Assembly: GCA_036872755.1 (NCBI GenBank)
Contig: JAVHNS010000004.1
Span: 1,984,001-2,048,000, forward strand
Source: Orbilia blumenaviensis
Taxonomy: Eukaryota > Ascomycota > Orbiliomycetes > Orbiliales > Orbiliaceae
Direction: 5' to 3'
DNA: 64,000 nt
Translations under genes and position numbers: made by a program
Notes under the pieces: model-generated
What the model saw: the letters and a program-made list of their open reading frames with translations, nothing else
Database searches by the model: none
Told to the model about the DNA's origin: nothing
In this document: piece by piece, positions 23,905 through 36,379 of the stretch
Layout: the number at the start of each line of letters is the position of its first letter
How positions within the stretch are numbered: the stretch's first letter is position 1

Positions 23905-26635
23905 TTATAGGTTACGAATTCGGGGTTGCAAAGGATTCCCGCCCCTGAATTTACCGCAGCCACGTACTGACGCCTTCAAAAAACCTAACTTTGACATCAT
24001 CCCTACTCCCTTCCTTCGGCGTCGCCTGGATAGTATACCATCATGCGCAAGCAACAGCCCAAGAACCGTTCTCTTATCGGAGGTACGCACCAAAGGCCCA
24101 CAATCCGGCTGGCGATACAGCAGAAACTCTGCATGATATAGTGCCGTCTTCCTAAAACAATCTTTCAGGCTAATATCAATATCCTTATGCGTAAAAAGCA
24201 ATCCCACCATTGACCTAAGTCCATATCTTGATGCATGAATCAGTACTGTTTCATCATCGTAGTATCGACTGTTCACGTCTATATCTGGATGTGCCAGCAA
24301 TAGCCTGGCTATGTCCACAAGGCCGTTTTTAGCTACCCAATATAACGCCGATGAGTTCTGATACCCGCGCTGGTTCTCGTGAGTCTTCGTCTTGGCCGTC
24401 GACTCTTCGCATCGCCTTTCCGTAGGCTTTGTAGTAGGCTTCTAAGCCGGTGGGGGGTTTTTAGTGTACCCAATGGTTTATTCAAGGACTTTTTGGTGCA
24501 TAAGTTCCGGAAGTGCAGTTGGGCGAATAGGAACCTATGGATATTATATTAGTTCCGAACCCGACTCTGGACCCGAGTATCTTGTAAAGGAAAAATTAAA
24601 GGCTTACATCCCATCAACCGTCTTTGTAATTTCTGATATGATCTCCTCCCGATACGAATTCAGCAGCAGCAGCCTCTCAGACCGCGAAACCTGTTCGTTA
24701 AGATCTACCTGGATATCTTCATCAGCAGCGCTGATATTCAAAACCGTACTCCCAAGCCGCTCAAATCTATTCGAAATATCCGAAATAAGCCTTGAGGTCG
24801 CAAATATATTGACCCCAAATTCTGCCTGAAGCTGAAATAATCGATCTAAAATCCGACCTCTGCATCCGCCATCATCGTAGCTTTGACACTCGTCGAGTGC
24901 GTCGACGGCAATAAATAGTTTGTGGTAAAGAGGCATTACACATCTTAGCACTGCTAGGATCTCTTTTGTTGTTGGTCTTGTCCTTCCCATTTTATGTCGT
25001 TCGTATAATAGTCGTACCCCCTCTGGCAGAGACGGGCGAGCTATGCTCAGTTTTTTCAATAAGTAAGAAAAAAACTCTTCTTCTGTTAACTGATGTTTGA
25101 AATTGAAGTATATATAAGCGATGCAAGTCTCTGAATCCATGCGGTACCTCTGCCACAAGTCATCAATAACAATTGACGTAAGAATCGTCTTCCCGGCTCC
25201 AGGAATTCCAGGACAGAACAGGGTCATCCCCGTACCGGGGGACTGTATCCATTTGCGATACTCTGCCGATTCCAAAAGCCAGGATCCCGTTCCTGGGTAT
25301 CGCCTTTTTAGGAAATCGCTTTGTTGGGATTCGTAATCAATTGGTGTAAGCCATTCAATGGCCTTTTTCTCTTCCTTGGCGAGCTGGTGGTGCATTATAA
25401 TATCTACAGTTTTTTTAATGTCTATAACATCCTTCTGGATATCTTGAAGGACTATAACGTAGAAGAAAAAGAAGAAAAAACCATCAGCCCAAAATATTCT
25501 AGGTATAAACTTGATATATAGATGGCCCTCCCTCCGCAAAGCGCTGTATATTTGAAGGAGGAGGAAGAGGGGGTGCTCCGACCATCTGCTTACTTATTTG
25601 GAACTTCCCAGCCCACGACGGCATCTCCTTCACTTTCGCATGCCTCACAGTGCTCAGAAGCTCCTTCGCATACGCCGCCGCCGTAAGCGCAGCATAATTA
25701 TTCCACTCATCATTCTTATGTGAGTCCGAATAACTACATATCCCTCGAATAACCAGACAAGGCAAGTTATTCATCAACCCAGCCGCCTCCATCTCAAAAC
25801 AAATAACACCGAGCTCCTTAGCATAACGATCCCTTTCAACCGCATTTTCCATAAGCATATTCGAAGAAGCGATAGTACCGTAATGTATCATAACCTCGCG
25901 GTTCCCAGGTCGTGGCTGACGTTGCACAATCTGATCCTTTTGACAGTTCTGACATGTCTTCCCCGCGCTTTGGTGTAAATAGTGTGTCTTATACAATACG
26001 TCCCAGTCAGGCCTTCGGAAACTGGGCATATCATCCATCAACTTGATATGTTCTGCCAGCTTATCCGGTTTTCTTGTATCCCTATGAAGCCGTAATAGTC
26101 GGGGCATCGCCCCTAAAAGTACCGCGGGCGGCGAGTTCAACTGTCCCGTCCGTTTGAACAGCACTTCATCAGCCCCCTCCCCATTACCTCTGATACCACC
26201 ACCAATTTGGAACCTCTTCCCAAGATCAAACTGCACCACACCCCCCAAATCCCCCTCCGGTTGACTAACAACCACATCCCCAAGCCTGACATCCCTCTCC
26301 AAAGTCGGTGCTCCACCGCCGATCCCCACCATCAACGCAAACCTCAAATTAGGAAACGACCGAGCCATATCCTTCGCTACAATAGCGGCAGAAACAACGC
26401 CAGACCTCCCGCTGGGGAGGCATCCAATAACCACATAGTGACCATTTATCATTCCATATTCATATATATTGTCGTCTTTTATATCGATGTTTAGTTTGTC
26501 GGGGGGTTCGAATTCGTCATCGAGCATTCGGCAGGCGGCTTCGTATTCTTCTTGGAGAGCGCATATCCACCCGACTGTGTAGTTTTCAATCACGGATTCT
26601 GCCATTTTTTTGAATGAGAAAGCGCTCGGGTTCAC
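23905..26635 (-). pseudogene. Broken PNP-NACHT-ankyrin NLR-like gene
   Basis: Fungal STAND/NLR proteins of this type sense non-self or stress; the NACHT NTPase oligomerises and the N-terminal nucleoside-phosphorylase-like domain is the effector. From Met at 26605 (or 26635), exon 1 (to 25594) encodes the phosphorylase-like domain: YTVGWICALQEEYEAA, LMVGIGGGAP, GTIASSNMLMENAVERD, CFEMEAAGLMN and VIRGICSYSDSHKN. After a GTAAGC...TATAG intron, 25451-24608 encodes the NACHT core with Walker A GIPGAGKT (about residue 419) and Walker B LFIAVDALDEC (about 516). A third exon from 24534 continues MFLFAQLHF but shifts frame at an A5C6 run (24452-24462). The frame EAYYKAYGKAMRRVDGQDEDS then runs straight, with another frame change near 24375-24385, into ankyrin repeats (VDIARLLLAHPDIDVN, ETVLIHASRYGL). 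The winged-helix and linker region normally between them is missing, so this looks inactivated. Confidence 0.82.
24452..24462 (-). other. Homopolymer frameshift in the NLR-like gene
   Basis: The coding strand has five A then six C. Upstream the frame reads LHFRNLCTKKSLNKPLGTLK; downstream the family-like sequence TGLEAYYKAYGKAMRR is in a different frame. Real slippage and sequencing error both remain possible. Confidence 0.7.
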
Positions 26636-28007
26636 TTAAATATATTTCTATAGATTGTCTATTTTTTTAATTTTTTTCCGATATAGGTCAGTCAGCTAGA
26701 TTATTACCAAAAACCTTGAGTATAAACTAGTTCAAAAGGGGTCTTAGAGTTAAAACCTACCTCCTTCCCCTTCTTAGACCTTCGTCTCAAATGGCCGATA
26801 TAACCAGCGAGAGAAGAATGCCGCGCAGTGTCATATCATGCGAATGCCATCAGCCGCCATTTTATAAAAAAAAAAAATTTAATTTTTTTTTTCCGAGACT
26901 GAACGTAGCCCCTCCCTTCGATTCGTCGCAAGGTGGCGGGGGTAGCTAGAGAAAATCGCAGGATCCATGCCAAGTTATGCGGGCAAACAGCACAGCTTAT
27001 TAACGCTCTCGCTAAGGATCTCTATATATATCATCAATCGAATCGAATCCGAGACTGCGATTAAGGCCCGGCGCCTAGATGCATAGAACTTCGCCCTCAG
27101 GTTCGCCTTATCAAAAAAAAAAAAAAAAAAAAAAAAACTTATATCGATTTGAAAATTATTTTTTACTATGGATCCAGACGTCTATTAAGAATCCTAAAAT
27201 TCAATAGTTAGGGCTAAGGTTTATTGTTTAGCATAATATACATCCCCATCGTCGTACAGTCGTATCTGAATTTATGATATAATGCACACTCTAGACCTGT
27301 TCATGGGCTTTATAAATTTACCATGCAATTAGATACTAGGTATTTTTCTTCTTTCTTTACGAATCAACTGTCAGAACACCAATACTGTACCATAAAAAGT
27401 ATACAGACTTATCCCCCCAAGCTTTTCTGTAATCCCTACAAGCTGTCTCGAAAATGCGACAAATTAATTGGTCCAGCATCATTGCGATCGTCCTCAATCC
27501 CTCTACTTTCGGCATGGAAATTTTGCAACAAAATCAACACATTGATTCAAAAGAAACTGACATGCATGTGGACTTCAATCGCAGTTGGTCTCGTTGGATC
27601 GCAGTTGAGAACACACCGGATTCCTCGTGAAAACACCAGGACGTATATACACATTTACCTAGTCCATACCGTTATCAAGTGGGGCTGTCAAGAGAAGCTA
27701 TCATATTCGTTCCGGAGCAGTAGATAGAATAACATAAAAAACCGCCATTCTGCCAACGAAGTACGTTCCGGACTACTAAGTGATCAATGCAACAGTAATG
27801 TTCGAGTAATGTTGATACAATGTAATAATCACGCTGCTTTGCTGAAGACACCTGGAATAGCTTTCCTAATTACAGCGATACCGGCATCCAGAACCAGTAT
27901 CTTGCTCCCCCCCCCCCCCAATAAAAACAAAGAATATTATAACACTGAGTTCATAGGAGAGAATGTACTGACGAACCCCCCAATATAATGAATAGCTATA
28001 GCTATAG
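26636..28007. other. Intergenic, low-complexity rich
   Basis: This lies between the 5' end of the NLR-like gene and the 3' end of the 2EXR gene. It contains a 25-base A-run at about 27114-27137 preceded by about 100 bases of mixed sequence, a run of 13 C near 27907-27919, and a 134-codon open frame at 27323-27727 with no recognisable domain. The A-tailed segment could be a retroposon relic, but no target-site duplication or tRNA-like head was identified. Confidence 0.5.
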
Positions 28008-29616
28008 CTACATCCCATCCAACTCCCTCTCATTAACCAAAACCAACCTCCTATTCTTAACCGCCCAAAACACACCCCTCCCCAACCTCAATCCCCTAAA
28101 CCACTCCTTCTGCTTCGCTCCAAACCCTCCATCCCTCTCACAAGCCTTCTCCAAAGTCTCCCTCACCTCTCCAAACCTCTCCACCACAGCTTCAATCGGA
28201 TGCTCCAGTCTTATCGAATACCTCCACCCTCCCAACGTCAACGGCCACACCGTCCCCGCCAGCTCCCTTAACACATTCCCCTGATCAACCGTCACCTGAT
28301 ATTCCCTACCACCACCACCGCCCGCACCGCTTATAAACACCGACTCATCATTCTCCAAATCCGGATACACCACAATCTCAACATGCACATCACCCGCCCT
28401 CTTCATCTCATCCGGTCTCGAAAGCCACCAACCTCCACTATCCCTCGCATCACCGATAATACTCTGTAATCTATAAACCGACGTCATAAGGATCATTCTA
28501 CTCTGTCTGCGTGTTTCCTTCGTGCTTTTTCCTGGTGCTTTCATGGGATGGGTTATTTCGTTTCGGTAGTCGAAGATGGTGATTTGGAGTCTGTTGATCA
28601 GATGGCGGTATCGTGCTACCGGCCAGGGTGGGAGGAGGGAGGATTTACTGTAGTCTCTGCTGTTGGTGCTGGTCGTGGGGATGGACCAGAGGCTGCCGCT
28701 GCTGCCGCTGCTGATACTGCTGCTGCCGTCGCCGATTATGTCGAATGGGAGGGCGTGTTTTTGCTCTGCTGTCCAGTTCCAGACACTACATAAAAAATAA
28801 AAAAAATACACAAAAGTAGTAATATATTAGTAAACTTCCCAAAAAAAAAAAAAAAAGAAAAATTTGGGATAAGCAGATGAAGGGTAAGGATAGGATAGTA
28901 ACAAACCCCTCTTTAGAGCACCTATACCCCGTCTCCTCCCACAAACTCCAATACCTAACAACCAACTCCTTCCTATCCCTCTCCTCCTCTTCAACAACCT
29001 CATTCGGCATCCTCCTCCTCACAGCCTCCCTAATAGACCCAGATATACCAATCCAAATAGGAAAAACATTCTGCGTATAAAGCACCGGTGTAGCTTCCTC
29101 ATACACCTGTTTACAAGTACGTAATAAAGCTGCACTCGGTGGGTTTGAAAGGCGGAAGGTTAGTTGGTTCGGGTTCCGTTGGTCTGGTGGTGGGATTGTG
29201 GGAGGGGAGAAGAGGAGGGCGTATTCATAGATTTCGTTGCGGATTTCGCCGGGGAGGTGGAGGAAGGAGATTGCTGTTGTTTTTGATTTTGATTTTGAGG
29301 TTGGTTGTGTCGGTTGTGATACTACCTCCTCCTCCTCTTCCTTCTCTTTCTCTCCTGTGACATTTTCCGTAGTTTCTTCTTTTGATGGTGGTGGTGGTGG
29401 TGGGGTTGTAATAGCGGGAGTAGCAGTAATAGTAGAAGTGGTGCTAGTGGGAGTAGTTATAGTAGAGACTGCAGTGACAGGGACGGGGACACCCGAGCCC
29501 TTGTGTTCCTTAAGTATCTGTGCCATGGTGGTGGTAGTGGATGATCGCGATCGAAAGGGCTTGCGAAGACGAAGGCGCAGGCGCGCAAAGACCGATGGAC
29601 CAGTATCTTTAGGCAT
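28008..29616 (-). CDS. 2EXR/F-box-like domain protein of unknown function
   Basis: Two exons, 28907-29616 and 28008-28785, join in frame (1488 nt, 495 aa) across an intron that begins GTTTGT and ends ATGTAG. The N-terminal 115 residues are basic, then Thr/Pro-rich with a Glu run. At about 118-134 lies FLHLPGEIRNEIYEYAL, and at about 164-183 LLRTCKQVYEEATPVLY followed by TQNVF. These two blocks define the large Pezizomycotina family annotated as 2EXR or F-box-like. The remaining C-terminal 300 residues contain ITIFDYRNEITHPM and WPLTLGGWRYSIRLEHPIE and have no assignment. Members are numerous and fast-evolving, usually in accessory regions; this copy lies near an NLR-like gene. The substrate or partner is unknown. 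Confidence 0.75.
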
Positions 29617-31357
29617 GTATAAAAAAAAAAGGTCAGCCAGTCCGTTGTTGCAAGTCAAGTCAAGTAATAGATAAGACCCTCCGCTGAAATAAACTAAACT
29701 AAACTTACCTAAAATAAAACCCACTTAGAACTACGGACCCTTATATAAAGAGGTATATACGATAAACAAATAATAAACATAAAAAGACTCAAAGCAGCCT
29801 CCTCCTCAGATCCGATCGATCGTCTTTCCAAAATTCCAAAGCCTCGCGCGCCAAGGCTTCAATGCTGCCCAAAAAGCAAGCTGCAATGCAACGGCATCTA
29901 CCACCAGCCCCTCAGTCGACCGCGCGGAATATTCTGATTTAAATCAAGTACTAACAAGGTATACTAGTAGGTAGTCTAGCTTAAGTAGTTAGTATAGGTA
30001 TCAGCCAGCTTAGTCAAAGAAAAAAGAAAAAGAAAAAGAAAAGAAAAAACAACTGTCAAAGAACAGAAAAGACCCCAACCCAACCCCCCCTGCCCCCTTG
30101 TGCAGCTATGTGTTAGCTCCCAAAGGAACCCTACATACATACCTGACTGAGCAGACCGATTGTGACCTGGAGAAAGACCCATGGGCTGGGTCAATGTAGC
30201 ACAAGGCTGCAGAATCCCCGACTTTTTTAATGCAACGTACGTGCCCAACTCTGAACGGGGTGGAAAGCAAAATCAGTGCAAGCAAGCAAGCTGGTCTAGG
30301 TAACTCTGCAAGCAAGCCCGAGTTGGGTAAGTTTAAGTTAGGGAACCTACATACTGTAACATATAACATAAAAAAGGCGTGGCATAGGAATCCTGCCTCC
30401 TCCTCCTCCAAAACCGAAAAAAAAAAAGGCAAACAGCTCAGGGCTGAAATTTTTCACTTTGAGAGAGGGGGAAATATGTTCTATATATAGTATTCTCTCG
30501 AATCCTTCGGGTTTGCAAGCAATACCCAGACTAACAATTGAATTCAATCCCGTCGACACGGTTCCGTTCCGATGTTAATCAGCTGGAGCAAGCCCCAAAT
30601 ATGCAACAAAAACAACGCAGTAATTCGTATTAATCTTGCTCTACACCTAAATATACCTAACATAGATGAAGGCATGTAGTCACTAAATCTATATCTATCC
30701 CGGGAATATTAAAAATATCAATGATAAGAATACATGACACTCGCGTGTCAAAATGAAATTTCTATAGCCTAGCCAAGTAGTCGTGACTATCACCAGTCGC
30801 ATACTTTTTGGGTGTGGTTTTTTCCCTCGATAAACAGACAAGCAGCAATGTCAAAGTAACAAAATCAAATGCCATAAAAAGATAGAAAGCTAAATGATAT
30901 ACAAGATATTTTTTTTTTGGACTTATAATGAAGCATATGGCAAGGAATTGCTGGCTTTTAGTCGAGTTGAATACTCTTCTCGAGCGAAATAAGAAGAAGG
31001 AAAAAAAGGAGTGTCGAAGAGAATGAACATAAATATGGAGAAAGGAGAGCAGCGGAGGGTATATATAAGCACCTTCGTTAATAGATAAGAAAAAAGGAAA
31101 CGCCCCACTGTAGGATACCAAACCAGAGCTTCAAAAGAGAGTACAAGAAAAAGAAGAAGGAAAGAAAAAACAAAAAAAGGAAAAGGAAAACTCCAAATTC
31201 ACCTTCATCCCGTACAATATTACACCAATGACACCAATGAAAAAAATAAAAGTACACCTCATCATATCGTAAAAAAAAATCCTCCAAAGCACGACCGTTC
31301 CTTCGGTCGGCTCATCTTTCAAGAGTTGTCAGGTGGAGATAGGGACAGGGTTATACT
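29617..31357. other. Intergenic, no supported gene
   Basis: The region spans the promoter of the 2EXR gene and the 3' side of sconB. It is rich in A and AAAG runs, for example 30018-30050 and 31088-31195, and the open frames are low-complexity shadows. A direct repeat of AAGCAAGC type occurs at about 30278-30318. No gene is supported. Confidence 0.55.
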
Positions 31358-33265
31358 TCACACCTTCGGCTTAAAGCAATAAAGAATAGCCTCTCCATCC
31401 TGCCCACCACTCATCATCCTACTATCACTCAACGCCACACACGTCACCGGACCCACATGTTGTGTAACAGTCCTCTCACACTTCCCCGTTCCAATATCCC
31501 AGATCTTAAGCATCCCATCCTCAGCGCCGGTGATAGCTCGTAACGAGTCAGCACCCAGTCCCCAGATCCCCTGAGTATGCCCGAAGAGGGTCTTGATACA
31601 GCGACCCGTAGCCACGTCCCAGAGCTTCACCGTCGTATCAAGTGCAGCTGTGAGCATGTGAGTTGGGGCACGGCTGATGTTCTTGGGGAGGATATGGGTG
31701 CTCTGGTCCGAGGCTGGCGAGGCAATATCTCCAGCATCATCCATACACTCGTCCTCGTCGATGGATTCCAAGTTCAAAGGGAAACATTGCTGAACGTGAC
31801 CGACGTGGCCGGTAAACGTTCGGATGCAAGCCCTACTCGTCAAATCCCACATCTTAACAGTCGTATCGTCCGAGGCAGAGAAGAGAGTGTTGGAGGCACC
31901 GTGGATCTTGACAGCGTTAACCCAATCGGTATGACCGCGGAAGATAGCAGTCTTCTTGTCATTGAAATTCCAGAGACGGATGGTGGTGTCGACGCTGCCG
32001 GACGCTAAGAGCTCCCCCTCGAAGTGGAGAGATACAACACCGGCTTGGTGACCCCGAAGGATGTTGATGCACTGTCCCGTCCTCCAGTTCCAGATCCTAA
32101 GTGTGTTGTCCAGAGACCCGCTGATAAGTTTCGTTTCATCGAACTGCAAAGCTCGAACGCAGTTGGTGTGTCCCCTAAGAGTCCGAATCTCCGTGGCCGT
32201 TTCGATGTCCCAGATCTTTACAGTCCTGTCGTACGAACCAGTAGCGACCATGGTGTCGTCAAACTGAATACAAACAATGCCATTCTCATGGCCCTTAAAG
32301 ATCTTAGATTGATATCTACCCCTTCTCCAGTTCGATTCGACCTTATAACGCTCAGAGTAAACATCCTTCCAAAGACGCTGCCGCCTTTCCTTTAGGTTAA
32401 GTGCTCCAGTTTCCTGAACAATACCCGAGGAAGAGGAAGAGGTGCGTCGGCAAACTTTCTTGGCACGTCGGGTAGTCTCCGGATCTTCGTCCTCATCAGA
32501 AAGTCGTTTTCTATCAAGAATCTCGTCGGCGACGAAATCATCCCTCATCTGGACCCTGCCCTTCGCTCTTAATTCCATCTGTCGTTTTGTCTGGCGCAGT
32601 CTCTTTCTTTCCAGAAGTGGCAACCCCCAGCCGCATTTAGTGCACTTCCTATCAATGTGTTGCTCACACATCTTATGCCAGACAACATCGTCGTCGGCAA
32701 GAGTTCGCCATCTCCGAGAAACCTGAGCGGCCTTGCAGAGGGAAGTAGTGTCGAGGAAGGATAGAATGCGAAAGGCGAGTTCGGGTGGGAGAGCAGAAAT
32801 GAAGTCGATTCGGATTAAGTCCCTAAGGGCGCCGGAGATAAAGGAAAGCTGAGGGAAGCAACATTGTGTCAAGATTCCCTGAAGGATAAGAATTCTCTGA
32901 CTGGCCGGTGCAGCAGAGAAGATCGTCCAGACGTGGGAGATAGCCTGTTGGTCCGACACCGGCAATTTTTCCAGTCCCTGACATGCAGATTAGCATACAC
33001 ATGCATGTTCGTCTCCCCTCTTCTAGCAAACACCCATTGTGCATAAGGATTGAGGGGAGATAGCATATATAATAGAACATACCTTCTGAACCTCCTCCAT
33101 AGTAGGCTCATCAGCCTGGCGACGACATTTCAGATCAGGATGATGTCTATAGCAGTACTTTGTATTCGGCGATGTCTTTGGAGGATGTTGTCCGGTATAC
33201 TGGTCCGGGATGTGCTTGGAGAGGAAAGGGACGACGGCAACTTTGGAAGAGGCTTCGATGTCCAT
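31358..33265 (-). CDS. sconB: Sulfur controller 2, F-box/WD40 SCF adaptor
   Basis: sconB (Neurospora scon-2, yeast MET30) is the substrate receptor of an SCF ubiquitin ligase that controls the sulfur-regulatory bZIP activator when sulfur is plentiful. Two exons, 33083-33265 and 31358-32977, give 1803 nt (600 aa) across a GTATGT intron. Exon 1 contains [26 protein letters not shown]; exon 2 continues [20 protein letters not shown], a strong family signature. The F-box is [29 protein letters not shown] basic, Ser-rich linker leads to WD40 blades: [86 protein letters not shown] and [15 protein letters not shown]. Length and order are normal. Confidence 0.95.
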
Positions 33266-36200
33266 ATGCGAGGTTTTTTTCCTTTTCGGCCGTTCGGTTA
33301 TGTGTTTTTTTTTTTTTGTTTAGGTGTCGGAAAGAAGCAACAATTGCAAGCACGTGAGGAAGACTGGGAGGGCCCTGGGAAATTCGGGAGACAGGATATA
33401 TATCGTCTATCTAGGGTCGCCCGGTTAGATGATGGCGAGGTCGAGGTTTGATGTTGATGAAGAGGGGAGGGGGGTAGGGGAGGGGTGTATTGTAGTGTGG
33501 TTGTGCGGCGAGGTTGATGGGGGGGATGGGAGAAAGAAGAGTGGTAGGTAGGTCGGTAACTATGGGGGGGACGGTGCATAGACCGAAGGGGGAATGGGGG
33601 GCTCTATGGATGGGGGGATTGAGCTGGGAGTGCAATGCAGCGGGAAGGGCTTTCGAAATCGGAGCTAATGCAGCGGCAGGTCACCGCACATACGCAGAAA
33701 TATATAAAAACCCGATCGATCTCCTCTCTGCTATACTATAATATAGTACCTACTTTATAGTATCATTGCATTGGGAAAAAAATAGATATAGATCTTGATC
33801 TCGACGACAAAAAAGCCGAGGATAGTAGGTATATTTATAATAATAAAAGAAAAATATATATAAATAAGAGAAGAGAGTGAATTAACTTACTCAGCGAGGG
33901 CAATTGCAGTCGAAAAGGTCAAACAGATCCGATCCAAGCTGGAGGAGGAATTTACAGGGCCGATGACGTGCGAGCGACTAGTACCAACGTTTACCAGCCT
34001 GACTAGGTTCTCTCGGTTGGGTTCGTCCGAAGTCGATTTAGAGTAAAAAAAAGTCAAGTAGGAGGAGGGAGGGAAAAAAAGTATGTTTCCGAATTCTTTC
34101 TGGTCAAAGAACAAAAAAATCCAGAGATGGAAAGAGCCCGACCAGGGTAGATATGGAAGGGATGGGGATAAATTGATTAACCAGATAGATGTCTTATAAA
34201 CCAGACGTTATCGAACCAGAAAGAGACCTGTTTGCTGATACTTTCTTTCTTTCTGTCTTTGATTTTTGCTTGGGTGGCAAATAAATTCAAAGAGTAGCAG
34301 CTAGCTAATTCGAATTCGAGTTCGAGGTTCTAGCTTAGAAGATATTCGAATTCTAAGCCTGTTCAGACAAACAAACTTGAAGAAGAAAAAGAGGAAGAAT
34401 CACAGGGGGGTTTCTAGTAGCAGCAGTAGCCGATCCCCTTAATTGACCAGATCAGATCGGGTTTGATTTCTTCGATTTGATATGTCAGGTCTTCCTGATG
34501 TTTGTTTCCCTCGAATTCCTTATACTTATACTTATATCTGTATACCCTTGTTCTTCTTGTTTGTTGTTCCTCAACAAAGAGAGGTAGAATAGGCCCGGGG
34601 GGGATAGTAGATATTGATAGATGGTATAGAAGAATATAGTAGATATAAATATAATATAAGAAAAACCTACTTGACTCTCACCGGTGCGTAGAAGAAGAGG
34701 ATCATTGGGCTGCTATATAATAAATATCTCCGAATACGCAGCGGGAAGGGGTGTGACAACAGAAGCAGCTAGGGTGGCGGGAAATCAGGCAGATTAAGTA
34801 AGTCTTTGATGAGAATCTGGCGAAAAGACTCCGAGTTAGCTAATACAAAAGTAATAGCAAGTTCGTTCCCTTAAACCAATAAATGGAAGAAAAAATAGGG
34901 AAGAGTCAGAAAAGAGAAAAGGCTAAGCAAGGAGAATTCCAGAGCAAAGCAAGTAAGTTTTTTTAGTTTTTAAAAGAAGTTATCAGTAAAAAACGGGCAG
35001 CGGCAGTGGATTTATTTAACAGACTAGCTGTTTCCTTTTGGTGGCGCCACCCGGGTTCTTGTATTTATATGATTTTCTTTCTCGCCGTCTTCCACTTCCA
35101 GCCAGACCACAGACCAACCAGCCAGACCGCTGCAGACCACTGCACGGCAGCCCGTCCTCTCTCTCCTCTTCTGGACTGGGACTGGACCAGTAACGCACCG
35201 GACAGACAGCCCCAAGCCCGGCGAATCGAATTCGGTCAGTCAGTTGGTCTCCAAAATCAGGGCTGTCACTCATTCAATCTGACATGACTGACTGTCCGTC
35301 CATATGAGAGAATTGGAGGAGCAGGTGGGTTAGGGGGGGGGTATTAGGCCATTCGTGCCCGATATTGGCAGTCATTGCACCATTTTTCACCATTTGCCAG
35401 CTTTCCCCGGCCTTGCCAAAATATGCGACCTGCCTGGGGGAAGGTGCAGGCTATTTATTGGGTAGAAACGTGGGCTATGGCGAACATGCGCCCGGTAATG
35501 GCGACATCTCTCTCACTTTTTCTTCTTTTCTTATAGTGGTGGTGCTTTTCCTTTTTTTCCTTTCTTCGATTGCCCCTCGGATCCGTTCTGGGATGGTACA
35601 ATACGTACTTTAGGTACGGTTACAGGGCAAATCGGGGTATCATATCAATCTAATGCGCTCGATCCATTGATTCTGTTGGCTGTTGGCTGTTGGGGTATGT
35701 TCCGGGGTATGTGCCTGGTTCAAGTAGCTGACTTACCTAGATGGTAGATAGTCCTGGTGTTTTTTTTTTTTTCTGTCTTTGATTTCTGGGGTATAAAACT
35801 AAGGTTACTTAGGAAGTAGGTAGCCAGGTACCGGGAAGTGCAGACTATCCTCGGTATATCACCTAGCCTGAGCTTGATTGATCGTTAATTAGCTAGCTGG
35901 GACCTAGTTAAGATAACGGTGTGGGGATGCTGAAGTGCCGGCATGCATATATATCGGTATGTATGTATATAAACACCGATGTTTAGTATATTGAAGAGAG
36001 CAGAGATCGATCTCGAGTGTATTACTATGTAGGTAGTAGTTACTTAAGCACCCAAATGACTTACTTAATCAAAATCCAGTTCATCGATTCGGTTTCAAAT
36101 CAAATCGAATCAGATCAAGGACCCCGGTTCGGCTCTGCAAGCAAGCCGGGGTTCTACATGTAAAGGCTGGCTGGAATCGGCTGTCTGTCTGTCTGAGTTT

Positions 36201-36379
36201 TTTTTGGATGGGAAATGCGCGACCAAAGAAGATTAAGCTAGCACAATCGCTACCCCGGCTCTTACTAACCACGGCCGCCAAATCCTTTCTTACTTCTTCC
36301 TCTCTCTCATCGCATCATCACCTCCACTACTACCATCAACCACCACCACCACCTTTAACCACTCCAACCAAACAAAAAT
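33266..36379. promoter_or_regulatory. Long divergent interval, sconB / YAF9
   Basis: This 3.1-kb interval between two divergent starts has no credible coding sequence. It includes G-rich tracts at about 33455-33610, GA/TC-rich stretches, an AT-rich stretch at about 33725-33870, a TTGGCTG tandem near 35677-35691 and a T-run at 35760-35772. It presumably carries the regulatory DNA of both genes; I could not assign a sulfur-regulator (CYS3/MetR) site with confidence. Confidence 0.5.

Noticed and set aside
25452..25512. Shorter intron (GTTTAT donor) between PNP and NACHT exons
   Set aside because: It leaves the exons out of phase; the GTAAGC donor at 25593 fits both phase and consensus.
27040..27137. 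Possible SINE or processed retroposon ending in an A-run
   Set aside because: No target-site duplication, no A/B box pair and no second copy in the window.
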